Virus record (IMG/VR): IMGVR_UViG_3300035187_001643
Location: 1 to 45,330 of that record
DNA from: a virus
Direction: 5' to 3' (one strand)
Length of the DNA stretch: 45,330 nucleotides
Shown here: piece after piece, positions 38,428 to 45,330 of the stretch
Position numbering within the stretch: position 1 is the first letter of the stretch
Layout: every line of letters begins with the position of its first letter
Notes under the pieces: generated by a model
Seen by the model: the letters and a program-made list of their open reading frames with translations, nothing else
What the model was told of the DNA's origin: nothing
The model's database searches: none
Program-made: the position numbers and the translations under genes

Positions 38428-39113
38428 GACACCACCACCTTCGCATTGCCCGTGATGGCGTAGGTCGAACGGTAGATCGTGTAGCTTGCGGCCGCCTGCG
38501 ACGGGAACGTGATTGATCTAGTGGTGGATTCCCACGCAGACGTATACAGCCCGTTGACCGTGAACGACGCAGCGCCGAACGACGCCGGCAGAACGAAATA
38601 GATGTGCTGGCTAGCAGGCGTGAGCGTTCGAGCCTGCCCGTTGGCGCCAGCCAAGTCGCTCGAGAACAGGGAAACGATCTGCTGGTCGGTCACGGTCGCC
38701 AAAGCCGAAACGCCCCAGTAGCGTTGCTTGAGCGTTGGCAGCGCCGCGGAACTCTTGTCGGTGGCGATCGTGTGGACCCGCACGCAATTGCGGAACGGGT
38801 CGGCATACCGGAACACCGGCATCCCCGAAGGGCTCGTCACTTCATACGTCAGGTCAACGCCGCCAATCGTCTCAACGATCGTGTCATGCCGCAGCGGTTC
38901 GCCAAACGGCAATTCGGATGCCTTAACGATGAAGTCCCGAGACTGCCAGATTTCAACGACGCCGGATTGCGATGCCGCCTCAAACGTCGAACTGCCGACC
39001 GTGGCACGCACCTGGGCAAAACTGTTGCCCCGGTGGTAGGTGCAAAGGCTGGCAGCAGAATCCGCCAGCCGATTGGCTAGCCACGCCGCGCCGGTCTGGA
39101 GAAGGTCGGACAC
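38424..39113 (-). CDS. head-tail connector / structural protein
   Basis: 229 aa from a GTG at 39113 with AAGGTG upstream. N-terminal 120 residues ([20 protein letters not shown], then [20 protein letters not shown] and HDTIVE) match the head-closure or stopper pattern. The rest is beta-rich with [20 protein letters not shown], which looks like an added surface domain. The position after the capsid genes fits the neck of the virion. Assigned by pattern. Confidence 0.55.
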   Translation of the reverse strand: MSDLLQTGAAWLANRLADSAASLCTYHRGNSFAQVRATVGSSTFEAASQSGVVEIWQSRDFIVKASELPFGEPLRHDTIVETIGGVDLTYEVTSPSGMPVFRYADPFRNCVRVHTIATDKSSAALPTLKQRYWGVSALATVTDQQIVSLFSSDLAGANGQARTLTPASQHIYFVLPASFGAASFTVNGLYTSAWESTTRSITFPSQAAASYTIYRSTYAITGNAKVVVS

Positions 39114-39133
39114 GAAGCACCTTAGTGCGCAAT

Positions 39134-39172
39134 GCCCCCGAGCCGCGCGGCGAGCGCAGCGGCTACGGGGGC
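39134..39172. other. strong hairpin after the decoration gene
   Basis: GCCCCCG-AGCCGC / GCGGCT-A-CGGGGGC, 13 pairs with one bulged A and a 12-base loop, between the decoration gene stop (39189) and the next gene. No T-run. Candidate partial terminator or mRNA-stability element separating capsid from tail expression. Confidence 0.5.
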
Positions 39173-39188
39173 TTGCGTGGGATCGAAA

Positions 39189-39506
39189 CTAGCGGTTGAT
39201 CAGCACGTGCACGCTGGTATCGCCAACCACGCGGGCCTTGGCCAGCTTGCCGGCGGCAACGCCCGTCGAAGCGTGGGCAACGCCCGAAGTGGCGTACCAG
39301 TTGATCTCGCTGCCCTGCGCGCCGGTCGCACCGGTCGCACACGGCATCTCGAACACACCATCAACAGCCAGAGCGCCAAGCGCTCCAGCGGCGATCGGAC
39401 GCGGGGCAACCGCAACCATCGCACCGATCACGACCACGTCGCCAACCGCCACTGCGGACGAAGGCGTGTGGTCGAAATACTTACCGTCAGCAACAGTAGA
39501 AGCCAT
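39189..39506 (-). CDS. capsid decoration-type protein (DUF2190)
   Basis: 105 aa; GAGG lies upstream of the ATG. AVAVGDVVVIGAMVAVAPRP, then AGALGALAVDGVFEMP, and a C-terminal VAAGKLAKARVVGDTSVH are typical of DUF2190, which stabilises capsids as a decoration or cement protein. It follows the capsid gene directly, as expected. Confidence 0.8.
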   Translation of the reverse strand: MASTVADGKYFDHTPSSAVAVGDVVVIGAMVAVAPRPIAAGALGALAVDGVFEMPCATGATGAQGSEINWYATSGVAHASTGVAAGKLAKARVVGDTSVHVLINR

Positions 39507-39546
39507 TGAAAAACCTCGCAGGAAAAAAGTGTTTGTGGATAGTCAG

Positions 39547-39580
39547 GTTGCCGGGCGGGCTTGGGCTCCCGCCCGGCAAC
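39547..39580. terminator. perfect 13-bp hairpin after the capsid gene
   Basis: GTTGCCGGGCGGG / CCCGCCCGGCAAC with an 8-base loop, 20 bases past the capsid stop. On the leftward RNA a TTTTTT run comes about 20 bases later. It may reduce read-through or protect the 3' end of the highly expressed capsid mRNA. Confidence 0.6.
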
Positions 39581-39599
39581 TCCGGTTGAACTCTGTGGA

Positions 39600-40901
39600 C
39601 TAAACGTCCATCTTGACGCCGGCGAGGTACTCGGCTTTGGCAACGCCAAAGTCGAAGTAACCCCGCATCTGCACGCCGAGCGTGTTGAAGTCGGCTTCCG
39701 CCGTCTCCACGATCGGGCTTTGCACGCCGTTGAGGAACGCCACTTCCATCACCGGCAGGTCAGCCGGCGAGGCAAGCAGGTAGTAGTCGGCCGCGTTGGT
39801 CAGGTAGGCCGAGCCGACCACCTGATACCGACCGGCGAACACGTTCGTAGACGGCTGGCCACCCGTGGCACCGCTCTGGATCAGAGCGGAACCCATGATC
39901 TCGGCCGCGGTGATCTCCAGTTCCGGCGGAACCACCAGCACGCTGGGACGAACCGCGATGGGGTTGCCATCGGGATCGACCAACTTGCGGAACAGGTTGA
40001 CCGCCTCTTTCAGACCGGCGATCGACAGCGCCGTGGCGCTCGTCTTCTTGTTGCCACGGGCCGTGGTGAAGAAAGACGAATCGTCAAGGAACGCAGCCCA
40101 GAACACGTCGTTGAGCTTCAACGCACCGCCACGGCCGATCCGCTGCGGAACAGCGGTCAGGGCGCCGAGGTCGTCGTTGATGAGGTCCGTGCGGGTCACG
40201 CTCGTCATGATGCCGTAGGTGTCGGCACTGATCGTCCGCGACTCGTCAGAAGCGGCAGCGTTCTTGAGTTCGCCGCCGTTGGCGACACGCTCAAACTTGA
40301 ACCCGCCGTTCAGCCGGTAGCTGGTCACGCTCTTGAAGTCGTTGACCGAGCGCACCGCCGAAATCGACCGCCACGAAGACTCCACGCCGTCGAAGCCGGC
40401 CAACAGGAACTTGTTGACCGTCGAAGACAGGATGCCGGCGATCGAGTGGGTAGCCCACGCAGCCGCCAGAATCGGACGCAGCGTCGAAGCGGTCAGGTGG
40501 CGCGGGCCGTCATAACCGTTGGCCTCCGCGGCCGCCAGCAGCACTTCACCCAGCGTCGTGCTCCGCTGCACCTTGGCAGCGGCCTCGAGCGTCTGGGCGC
40601 TGTACGCCTTCTCGACGTTGGGCAGTCCGCCCTGGAGGGCAAAGGACGCCTCAATCACTTCCGCCGTGGGGGCGGTCTTCGTCGCAACGTGGACGGCCGG
40701 CGGAACCGGGCGTTCGTCGCGGGTCGCATTCAGCTGCTGCATGGCTTCGACTTTCTGGGTAAGGATTTCGATCTGGGCCTTGAGTCCGTTGGTCTCGCTG
40801 GCTTCGACCTTGGGGGCCTCCACGGCGGCGCTCGCCGTGGCTTCCACCGCAGCAGCCACAACGGGCTCCTCGGCAGGCGTCTGGTTGGCGTTATCCGCCA
40901 T
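39600..40901 (-). CDS. internal in-frame start: scaffold-capsid product
   Basis: An ATG at 40901 (residue 179 of the fusion) is preceded by GAGGAG with seven bases of spacing. That is a better ribosome site than the one ahead of the fusion itself. It would give a 433-aa scaffold-capsid protein without protease, in excess over the full fusion, like the nested scaffold starts of lambda-type phages. GAGGAG is also ordinary Glu-Glu coding, so this is a prediction. Confidence 0.5.
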   Translation of the reverse strand: MADNANQTPAEEPVVAAAVEATASAAVEAPKVEASETNGLKAQIEILTQKVEAMQQLNATRDERPVPPAVHVATKTAPTAEVIEASFALQGGLPNVEKAYSAQTLEAAAKVQRSTTLGEVLLAAAEANGYDGPRHLTASTLRPILAAAWATHSIAGILSSTVNKFLLAGFDGVESSWRSISAVRSVNDFKSVTSYRLNGGFKFERVANGGELKNAAASDESRTISADTYGIMTSVTRTDLINDDLGALTAVPQRIGRGGALKLNDVFWAAFLDDSSFFTTARGNKKTSATALSIAGLKEAVNLFRKLVDPDGNPIAVRPSVLVVPPELEITAAEIMGSALIQSGATGGQPSTNVFAGRYQVVGSAYLTNAADYYLLASPADLPVMEVAFLNGVQSPIVETAEADFNTLGVQMRGYFDFGVAKAEYLAGVKMDV

Positions 40902-41435
40902 GGTGATCTCCTCGTCGGCTTCCGCCGCGATGGCAACGCTGGTCTCCGCGTCAGCGCCAAGGGTGACAAAAGAAACCTCACGGAGACTGGAGGCTTTGAC
41001 GATGCGGACCGGACCCAGATGGGTCTGCCCGTTGACGGCTATGGCGGCTTCGGCGTCCACTTTCTGGTGGCGGCGCACATCGGCGCCAACGCTGGCCTGC
41101 CACTGATATCCACGCTCTGCCAGCGCCAGCACCTGGCGGGCCGTATCGCTGTCGGCCAAGATCTCGCCTTCAACGATCAATTTGCCGGCTTCCACTCGGA
41201 CGCTGTCGGTCTGTCCAAGGATGGAACCAAGGTTGTAGTCGTGGCCCAAGACGATCGGCAGTTTCTGCTTGAACGACATTCCGGCTAGGTCGATCACGAC
41301 CGGCTCACGGGACCAACCCTGACGAATCTGGGAGCCCGTATAGGCTTCGATCGAAAACCGCTTCGGCGCTGCGGCGGCATCGCCATCAGCGGCCGTCAGG
41401 AACGTCACGCGAGTATCCAAAGAGATTTTGTTCAT
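39600..41435 (-). CDS. prohead protease-major capsid protein fusion
   Basis: 611 aa. Residues 1-175 are a prohead protease: LPIVLGHDYN (His65), GYQWQASVGAD (Ser115) and REVSFVTLGAD. Residues about 180-260 form an Ala/Glu-rich, coiled-coil delta or scaffold region (NGLKAQIEILTQKVEAMQQL). The rest is the capsid: STTLGEVLLAAAEANGYDG, RPSVLVVPPELEITAAEIMG and the C-terminal FDFGVAKAEYLAGVKMDV. Protease, scaffold and capsid are normally separate or overlapping; here they share one frame. Self-cleavage would release the shell protein. Confidence 0.85.
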   Translation of the reverse strand: MNKISLDTRVTFLTAADGDAAAAPKRFSIEAYTGSQIRQGWSREPVVIDLAGMSFKQKLPIVLGHDYNLGSILGQTDSVRVEAGKLIVEGEILADSDTARQVLALAERGYQWQASVGADVRRHQKVDAEAAIAVNGQTHLGPVRIVKASSLREVSFVTLGADAETSVAIAAEADEEITMADNANQTPAEEPVVAAAVEATASAAVEAPKVEASETNGLKAQIEILTQKVEAMQQLNATRDERPVPPAVHVATKTAPTAEVIEASFALQGGLPNVEKAYSAQTLEAAAKVQRSTTLGEVLLAAAEANGYDGPRHLTASTLRPILAAAWATHSIAGILSSTVNKFLLAGFDGVESSWRSISAVRSVNDFKSVTSYRLNGGFKFERVANGGELKNAAASDESRTISADTYGIMTSVTRTDLINDDLGALTAVPQRIGRGGALKLNDVFWAAFLDDSSFFTTARGNKKTSATALSIAGLKEAVNLFRKLVDPDGNPIAVRPSVLVVPPELEITAAEIMGSALIQSGATGGQPSTNVFAGRYQVVGSAYLTNAADYYLLASPADLPVMEVAFLNGVQSPIVETAEADFNTLGVQMRGYFDFGVAKAEYLAGVKMDV

Positions 41436-41495
41436 TCAGCCAAACTCCCAGACGGTGTCGATGTCGTCCGCATCGTGATCGCCAATCCAGTTCAT
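41436..41495 (-). CDS. 19-codon mini-ORF between portal and capsid
   Basis: MNWIGDHDADDIDTVWEFG. The ATG at 41495 overlaps the portal TGA (ATGA) and has GGAGG at the ideal distance. The TGA at 41438-41436 is followed directly by the capsid ATG (TGAATG). It may be a translational relay that feeds ribosomes from portal to capsid, or a genuine acidic micropeptide (five Asp, one Glu). Confidence 0.5.
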   Translation of the reverse strand: MNWIGDHDADDIDTVWEFG

Positions 41496-42937
41496 GGTGC
41501 CTCCACGGGATCGCCGTTTTGGTCCAGTTGGCCGCCGTAGTTCGTCTCCGGCGCTATGTCCACCATTAGTCCAAGTTCGTTCATCAGCGCGACTTCCGCA
41601 GCACGCTGCCGCAACTCGACATCCCACTGTTTGCCTTGCTTGGCGTATTCAGCCGCCAGCGTGGTGGTGTGCGTGCGCAGCCGCGTTTCAGACGCAGTGG
41701 CTTCCTTGGCAGGGTCAACGTGGTCTTTGCCGTCCCACTGCCACGACCAGTTCCATTCGCTGAACGGCGGCAGCGCGCCAGGCAGCACGCCGGCAAGGCT
41801 GGCTTCGTTGACCCAAGCCGCAAGCAGACGGTCAAGCAGGACACGCTCTAGCTGGTCGCGGTCCACTCGCTCGTGCATCCCGGCAATCTGCCAGTCCATG
41901 CGGCTGGATGCGTAGTTGTATTCACTCGAATTGAGCGCTGCGACGTTGAACGGGATCTGCAGGCAGCGGGCGATCTCGTTGAGGATCTGCTTGACGAACG
42001 CCGGGTATTGCGTCGTCGGCTGTTCCGCCCGCAACTGGCTGATGTCCCAGCCTTCCGGCAGCGTGACCATGCTGCGCTTTTCGATGGGCATTTCAGCAAA
42101 CGCAGTGACTTCGTCCACCTCGGCGGCAGGCGAATTGCTGTGCAGAAACGCAGCGAAATCGGCGGCAGTCTCAGCCGCAGCCAGCACAGCGTCGGTGTAC
42201 CTTCGCAACTGACCGAACAGCCGCAGGGCAGGGGCCACCTCCGGTACGCCACGGTGTTGGCCAGGCCGTTGGGCGCGGAACCAATGCACCATCTGGTTGG
42301 CAGGGACGCGCTGGAACTGCAGGTTGTTGACGCGGTAGTTGCTGCCTGGATGGAAGTTCAGCACTTGGTAAGCGATGACGTTTCCAATCGCGTCAAATTC
42401 CATGCCGTCAACGATGTTGCCTTCCGGCGTGATCGTCTGCGACATCAACTCAGTCGGCGTGGCGACCATTTCCGCCTCGACAAGACGAACGTCGAGTTGC
42501 ACGCCCGGCAGGCGAGGATTGGAAATCATCAGCGCGAACGCTTCGCCATCGACCACCAGCGCCTCGCGCATAGTCCGCAGTTTCGCCGGCAGGTCGATTG
42601 ACCATGCCCAGTCAAAGAACGCACGCTCTATCGCCCGATCGCTCTCGGCATCGCCGGTATCCAACTGCAGCCGCGGTCCGGTGCCGATAAGGCTTGCCGC
42701 CACGCTGCCGGAAATGCCCGCCAGCCAAGAGTTGTTTTGCCGCTCATACCGGGCGCGGTTCCGCAGTGTTCGCCGCACGGTTGGCGACAACGCAGCGTCC
42801 GCAGCGAAAGCATCCGCGGCTGCCCAGTGCCGGTAATCATCGCCCTTTTCGGCGGCGTCAAACTTCGCACGGACACGCACCGGCATCGGCTGCGGAGCCG
42901 GCTTTGATTTGGCCCAGAGGTTGCCGAACAGCCCCAT
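41492..42937 (-). CDS. portal protein (lambda type)
   Basis: 481 aa; a stop and start are adjacent (TGAATG). The N-terminal pattern ARYERQNNSWLAGISGSVAA, then SLIGTGPRLQ, and VVDGEAFALMISNPRLPG, are typical of lambda-type portals (PF05136). NSSEYNYASSRMDWQIAGMH is the portal wing/clip motif. The portal forms the dodecameric gate at the packaging vertex, docking the terminase. About the usual length (about 500 aa). Confidence 0.9.
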   Translation of the reverse strand: MGLFGNLWAKSKPAPQPMPVRVRAKFDAAEKGDDYRHWAAADAFAADAALSPTVRRTLRNRARYERQNNSWLAGISGSVAASLIGTGPRLQLDTGDAESDRAIERAFFDWAWSIDLPAKLRTMREALVVDGEAFALMISNPRLPGVQLDVRLVEAEMVATPTELMSQTITPEGNIVDGMEFDAIGNVIAYQVLNFHPGSNYRVNNLQFQRVPANQMVHWFRAQRPGQHRGVPEVAPALRLFGQLRRYTDAVLAAAETAADFAAFLHSNSPAAEVDEVTAFAEMPIEKRSMVTLPEGWDISQLRAEQPTTQYPAFVKQILNEIARCLQIPFNVAALNSSEYNYASSRMDWQIAGMHERVDRDQLERVLLDRLLAAWVNEASLAGVLPGALPPFSEWNWSWQWDGKDHVDPAKEATASETRLRTHTTTLAAEYAKQGKQWDVELRQRAAEVALMNELGLMVDIAPETNYGGQLDQNGDPVEAP

Positions 42938-43147
42938 TCAGATCGTCCCTGGTGGAACCAGCTTGTTGAACCGCAGGCCACGCCGCGTGTTCGTTGCTGA
43001 CGATGTCGCAGCCGACTTGCCAGACAAGTACTTGTCGGCTTCGATCATGTCGGCCAAGGATTGCGCCTCGACTTCGCCCGCATCGGTGCGGACGCGCTTT
43101 GGCCCTTGGGCCGTTTCGGAAATCTTGTCGCGCAGTTCGTCGCTCAT
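42938..43147 (-). CDS. gpW-like head-tail joining protein
   Basis: 69 aa, coded between terminase and portal as in lambda. EVEAQSLADMIEADKYLSGK and a C-terminal GLRFNKLVPPGTI match the small gpW-like proteins that precede lambda-type portals. In lambda, gpW joins head and tail at the portal. Assigned from position and motif. Confidence 0.7.
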   Translation of the reverse strand: MSDELRDKISETAQGPKRVRTDAGEVEAQSLADMIEADKYLSGKSAATSSATNTRRGLRFNKLVPPGTI

Positions 43148-43194
43148 ACCGGCGACGGTAGACGAATGGCAAGGCTCACCGGCAGGGGGTGTGG

Positions 43195-45294
43195 CTACGT
43201 GCCAAGACGCTTCAGCGTGATTACTCGCTTGCCGGAACCGCTGGCAGGAATCTCAACCTTCTTGCGCCGCCTGCCACCAGCCTCGGTAGCCACGGGCTGC
43301 ACGCCAGCAATCGACGCAGACACAGCGGCACCAACTAGGCAGTCGAGCCAGTGGTTGTCGCGGCCCGCCATCTTCCATTCGTCCACGACTCGCCCGCGCG
43401 CCTCTGTCCGCACTGGGTATTCAGCGGTCAGATGTTCAAACAACAATTCGTGTTCACCGGCATGAAACGCAATCGCTTCGGGATCGCCCAGCTGCAACCG
43501 CAGGCGGGCGGCGCAGAATGTTTTCCAAAAGTTGGTGTCATAGAGGCAGGACCGCTGTCCCTCGCTGATCTGCCCAACTTTCCAGTTGATGCCGATGCGG
43601 TCGCCGCGCCCCTTCTTCTCGCCAATCGCCTGGCTTGAGGCGCCGATGCCTTTGCCGTGACTGGGCAGCACGCTGCCGGCGAACGGCGACCGGCGGCAGA
43701 ATGTGCGAACGGTTGACGTGCTCTGCCCCCAGTTGGCGTCGATCATCAGTTGGCCGATCCGCATGGCGGCACCGTCCTCCCGCTTCCAATCACGCCCCAG
43801 CAGCAGCTGCGTGACGGACTCCAAACCAGCGTGTAGGGACGCCTCGAACCCAGCCCCCTTCGCCGCCAGTGACAACGTCCGCTTGGCGTGCTTCGCTTCA
43901 AAGAACGATGACGCTTGGTCTGGGTACGTGCCGTAGGCCACGACGTGACCGCCGAACGACTGATTCCACGAAGCCACTAGCCAGAACAGGAGTTTTTCCT
44001 GCACGTCCACAAACGCTGTCAGCGTCTGGTGGTCGAGCGGCACCACGCCACGCTCCACGTTGGTGGCCCGTAGCGCCAACGACCGCTTGTCCAACTTGTC
44101 GCTGGCAATGTCATCCGCGAGCGGCTGATTTTGATATTCGGCCATGAAGGCCGATTCGCCACGGTCAATCCGCAGGTTCCAGGCGTGATGGATCGCCGTG
44201 AGTTCGTCAGCGTTCCGCCGTTCCGGCCACGCCACACGCGCCCCGGCGTCCATCGCAGTCTGGCTAGCGCGGTAGAAGTCATCCGCCGCAGCGGTCCCTG
44301 TACCGTTCCGCTGGCCCTCGCGCCGCAGTTCTGCGTACTGGCTCCAGAGTTCTTCGGCGGTCGGCCATTCGTAGACCAACTTGGTCCGCTCACCCTGCCA
44401 GCTTGGATGTTTCGACCGATCAAGCAGACGGTCGGCCAGGTCATCGGGCCGAATGACCGTGATGGTCGTGAGCCCGGCGATTTTCGCGCCCGGCCCGGCA
44501 AGGCCCAGGATCGCACCGGACAGGATCTTTTCCCGCGTGGCGCACTGGGCTGGGCTACCGGCTGATTCGTCTGTCTGCGGATCGTCAATCAGCACCAGTG
44601 ACGGCCGCACCGTCTTACCGTCAGGGCGGGTGTGCTTGATGCCACGGATGCGGCCCGTGATGCCAGCCACCCGCACGCAGGCTCCAGCAGATTCAGCCTT
44701 AGCAACCCACGGCAGCGTGATCTGGTCGGCGGTCCACTCGATGTGCGTAGGCTCACCGGCAGAGGTTTGCCCGCGAGCGCGGGCCGTGATCCCCTCCAGC
44801 GCCCGCACCGGGAACGCCGCCGACGGGAAGTCCTCGAGCAGCAGGTCGTTTTGTTCTAGGTGGCTCTTGATGCTGTCCAGCATCTGGCAGGCAATAGCCT
44901 GGTCGGACCCGATGAGCATCACGAACGGACGATGCCCGTAGAGCATGGCCCACAGGCAGGCCCATTCGCAGAGCGTGCTTTTGCCGGAACCACGGGGCAT
45001 GGCGAAGGCGAACAACTCGCCGCGCAGCACGGCTCCTTCAATCTTGCCTATCGCCGTCAGGTGGTCCGCAGACCACGCCAACGGGAAGGATTCAGCCCCG
45101 TAGACTTCGCAGAACTTGCGGAAATCTTTGCGGCAGGATTCGCGCCGCTTCTTGTCTTTGACCGGCGGGATGGAACCGATGTCGCGGCCGGCTGCACCGA
45201 CAATGCGCGAGCGTTCCCCGGTCCTACGCTTGATGTCGTCATAGCGGGCCTTGGCTGCGTCAGTGCGTTTTTTCTGGTCTGCTCGAACTGCCAT
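43195..45294 (-). CDS. terL: terminase large subunit
   Basis: 699 aa. ATPase: Walker A RGSGKST (101-107), Walker B LVLIDDPQTDE (233-243), followed by an SAGSPAQCATREKI coupling segment. Nuclease: acidic residues in AFVDVQEK (Asp430), LMIDANWG (Asp519) and RDNHWLDCLVG (Asp646 and Asp651). It cuts concatemers and pumps DNA through the portal. An in-frame TAG 12 bases upstream fixes the ATG at 45294; the ribosome site is poor, so translation is probably coupled to the gene before it. Confidence 0.93.
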   Translation of the reverse strand: MAVRADQKKRTDAAKARYDDIKRRTGERSRIVGAAGRDIGSIPPVKDKKRRESCRKDFRKFCEVYGAESFPLAWSADHLTAIGKIEGAVLRGELFAFAMPRGSGKSTLCEWACLWAMLYGHRPFVMLIGSDQAIACQMLDSIKSHLEQNDLLLEDFPSAAFPVRALEGITARARGQTSAGEPTHIEWTADQITLPWVAKAESAGACVRVAGITGRIRGIKHTRPDGKTVRPSLVLIDDPQTDESAGSPAQCATREKILSGAILGLAGPGAKIAGLTTITVIRPDDLADRLLDRSKHPSWQGERTKLVYEWPTAEELWSQYAELRREGQRNGTGTAAADDFYRASQTAMDAGARVAWPERRNADELTAIHHAWNLRIDRGESAFMAEYQNQPLADDIASDKLDKRSLALRATNVERGVVPLDHQTLTAFVDVQEKLLFWLVASWNQSFGGHVVAYGTYPDQASSFFEAKHAKRTLSLAAKGAGFEASLHAGLESVTQLLLGRDWKREDGAAMRIGQLMIDANWGQSTSTVRTFCRRSPFAGSVLPSHGKGIGASSQAIGEKKGRGDRIGINWKVGQISEGQRSCLYDTNFWKTFCAARLRLQLGDPEAIAFHAGEHELLFEHLTAEYPVRTEARGRVVDEWKMAGRDNHWLDCLVGAAVSASIAGVQPVATEAGGRRRKKVEIPASGSGKRVITLKRLGT

Positions 45295-45296
45295 GG

Positions 45297-45329
45297 TCAG
45301 GATGGGCTAAAAAACGCGCGATAATAGGG
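45297..45329 (-). CDS. possible end of an upstream gene (small terminase position)
   Basis: On the minus strand a frame open at the window edge reads PYYRAFFSPS and stops at TGA 45299-45297, two bases ahead of the terminase ATG. That spacing suits a coupled small-terminase gene cut by the window edge. Only ten codons are visible, so this is weak. Confidence 0.3.
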   Translation of the reverse strand, partial: PYYRAFFSPS

Positions 45330-45330
45330 A

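Noticed and set aside
39561-41288. 575-codon rightward ORF
   Set aside because: Antisense to the protease-capsid fusion; the product is Arg/His/Gly-rich with no recognisable domain.

Overview
The window looks like most or all of a temperate, tailed, siphovirus-type phage (or an intact prophage) of about 45 kb. It is GC-rich, densely packed and almost entirely transcribed leftward. Genes are chained by ATGA, GTGA, TAATG or TGAATG overlaps. The host is not stated. A small exported protein (1453..1752), a papain-like peptidase (14202..15308), autotransporter-type strand repeats and several structural proteins resemble families I associate with Planctomycetes and their phages. That host call is an inference and needs a database search.

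Layout by region. (1) 0.1-9.9 kb, leftward early/replication operon: RusA resolvase, a DUF551 protein, a beta sliding clamp (DnaN), a LexA-type winged helix, a primosome-like protein, a candidate PD-(D/E)XK protein, a DNA methyltransferase with a helical N-terminal domain, a ParB-fold protein and RecT. (2) 9.9-11.5 kb, control region: four leftward genes and a set of leftward sigma70-like promoters. Four of these promoters contain the 11-bp word TTCTAACGCCG or a near match in or next to their core. A small HTH gene lies divergent from the integrase. (3) 11.46-12.8 kb, the only rightward unit: tyrosine integrase plus a zinc-ribbon protein. It is closed by a long nested hairpin at 12804-12866, where it meets the leftward late operon. 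(4) 12.9-45.3 kb, leftward late operon. In transcription order from the right edge it encodes: large terminase, gpW-like protein, lambda-type portal, a 19-codon mini-ORF, a prohead protease-major capsid fusion with an internal start, a decoration protein, a head-tail protein, a fibre/adhesin block, a three-gene glycan-modification cassette, neck and tail proteins, three tandem tail-tube-like paralogues, tail chaperones joined by a -1 frameshift, a TP901-type tape measure, tail-tip proteins, a short enzyme cluster (SprT-like HExxH protein, metallophosphoesterase, MazG-like protein), and a probable lysis module with a membrane-anchored papain-like cysteine peptidase.

Most notable points: (a) a promoter/operator array that implies an autoregulated lysogeny switch; (b) a canonical T TTT TTC slippery site with a 134-codon open -1 frame that ends exactly on the tape-measure start; (c) a glycosyltransferase / methyltransferase / GH130-like propeller cassette inside the virion operon; (d) a papain-like peptidase where an endolysin would be expected; (e) a phage-borne sliding clamp. 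No tRNA, rRNA, CRISPR array or insertion sequence was seen. The small terminase was not recognised. The left edge carries an ORF that runs off the end, and a short open frame runs off the right edge, so the window either cuts a larger element or is an opened circle.
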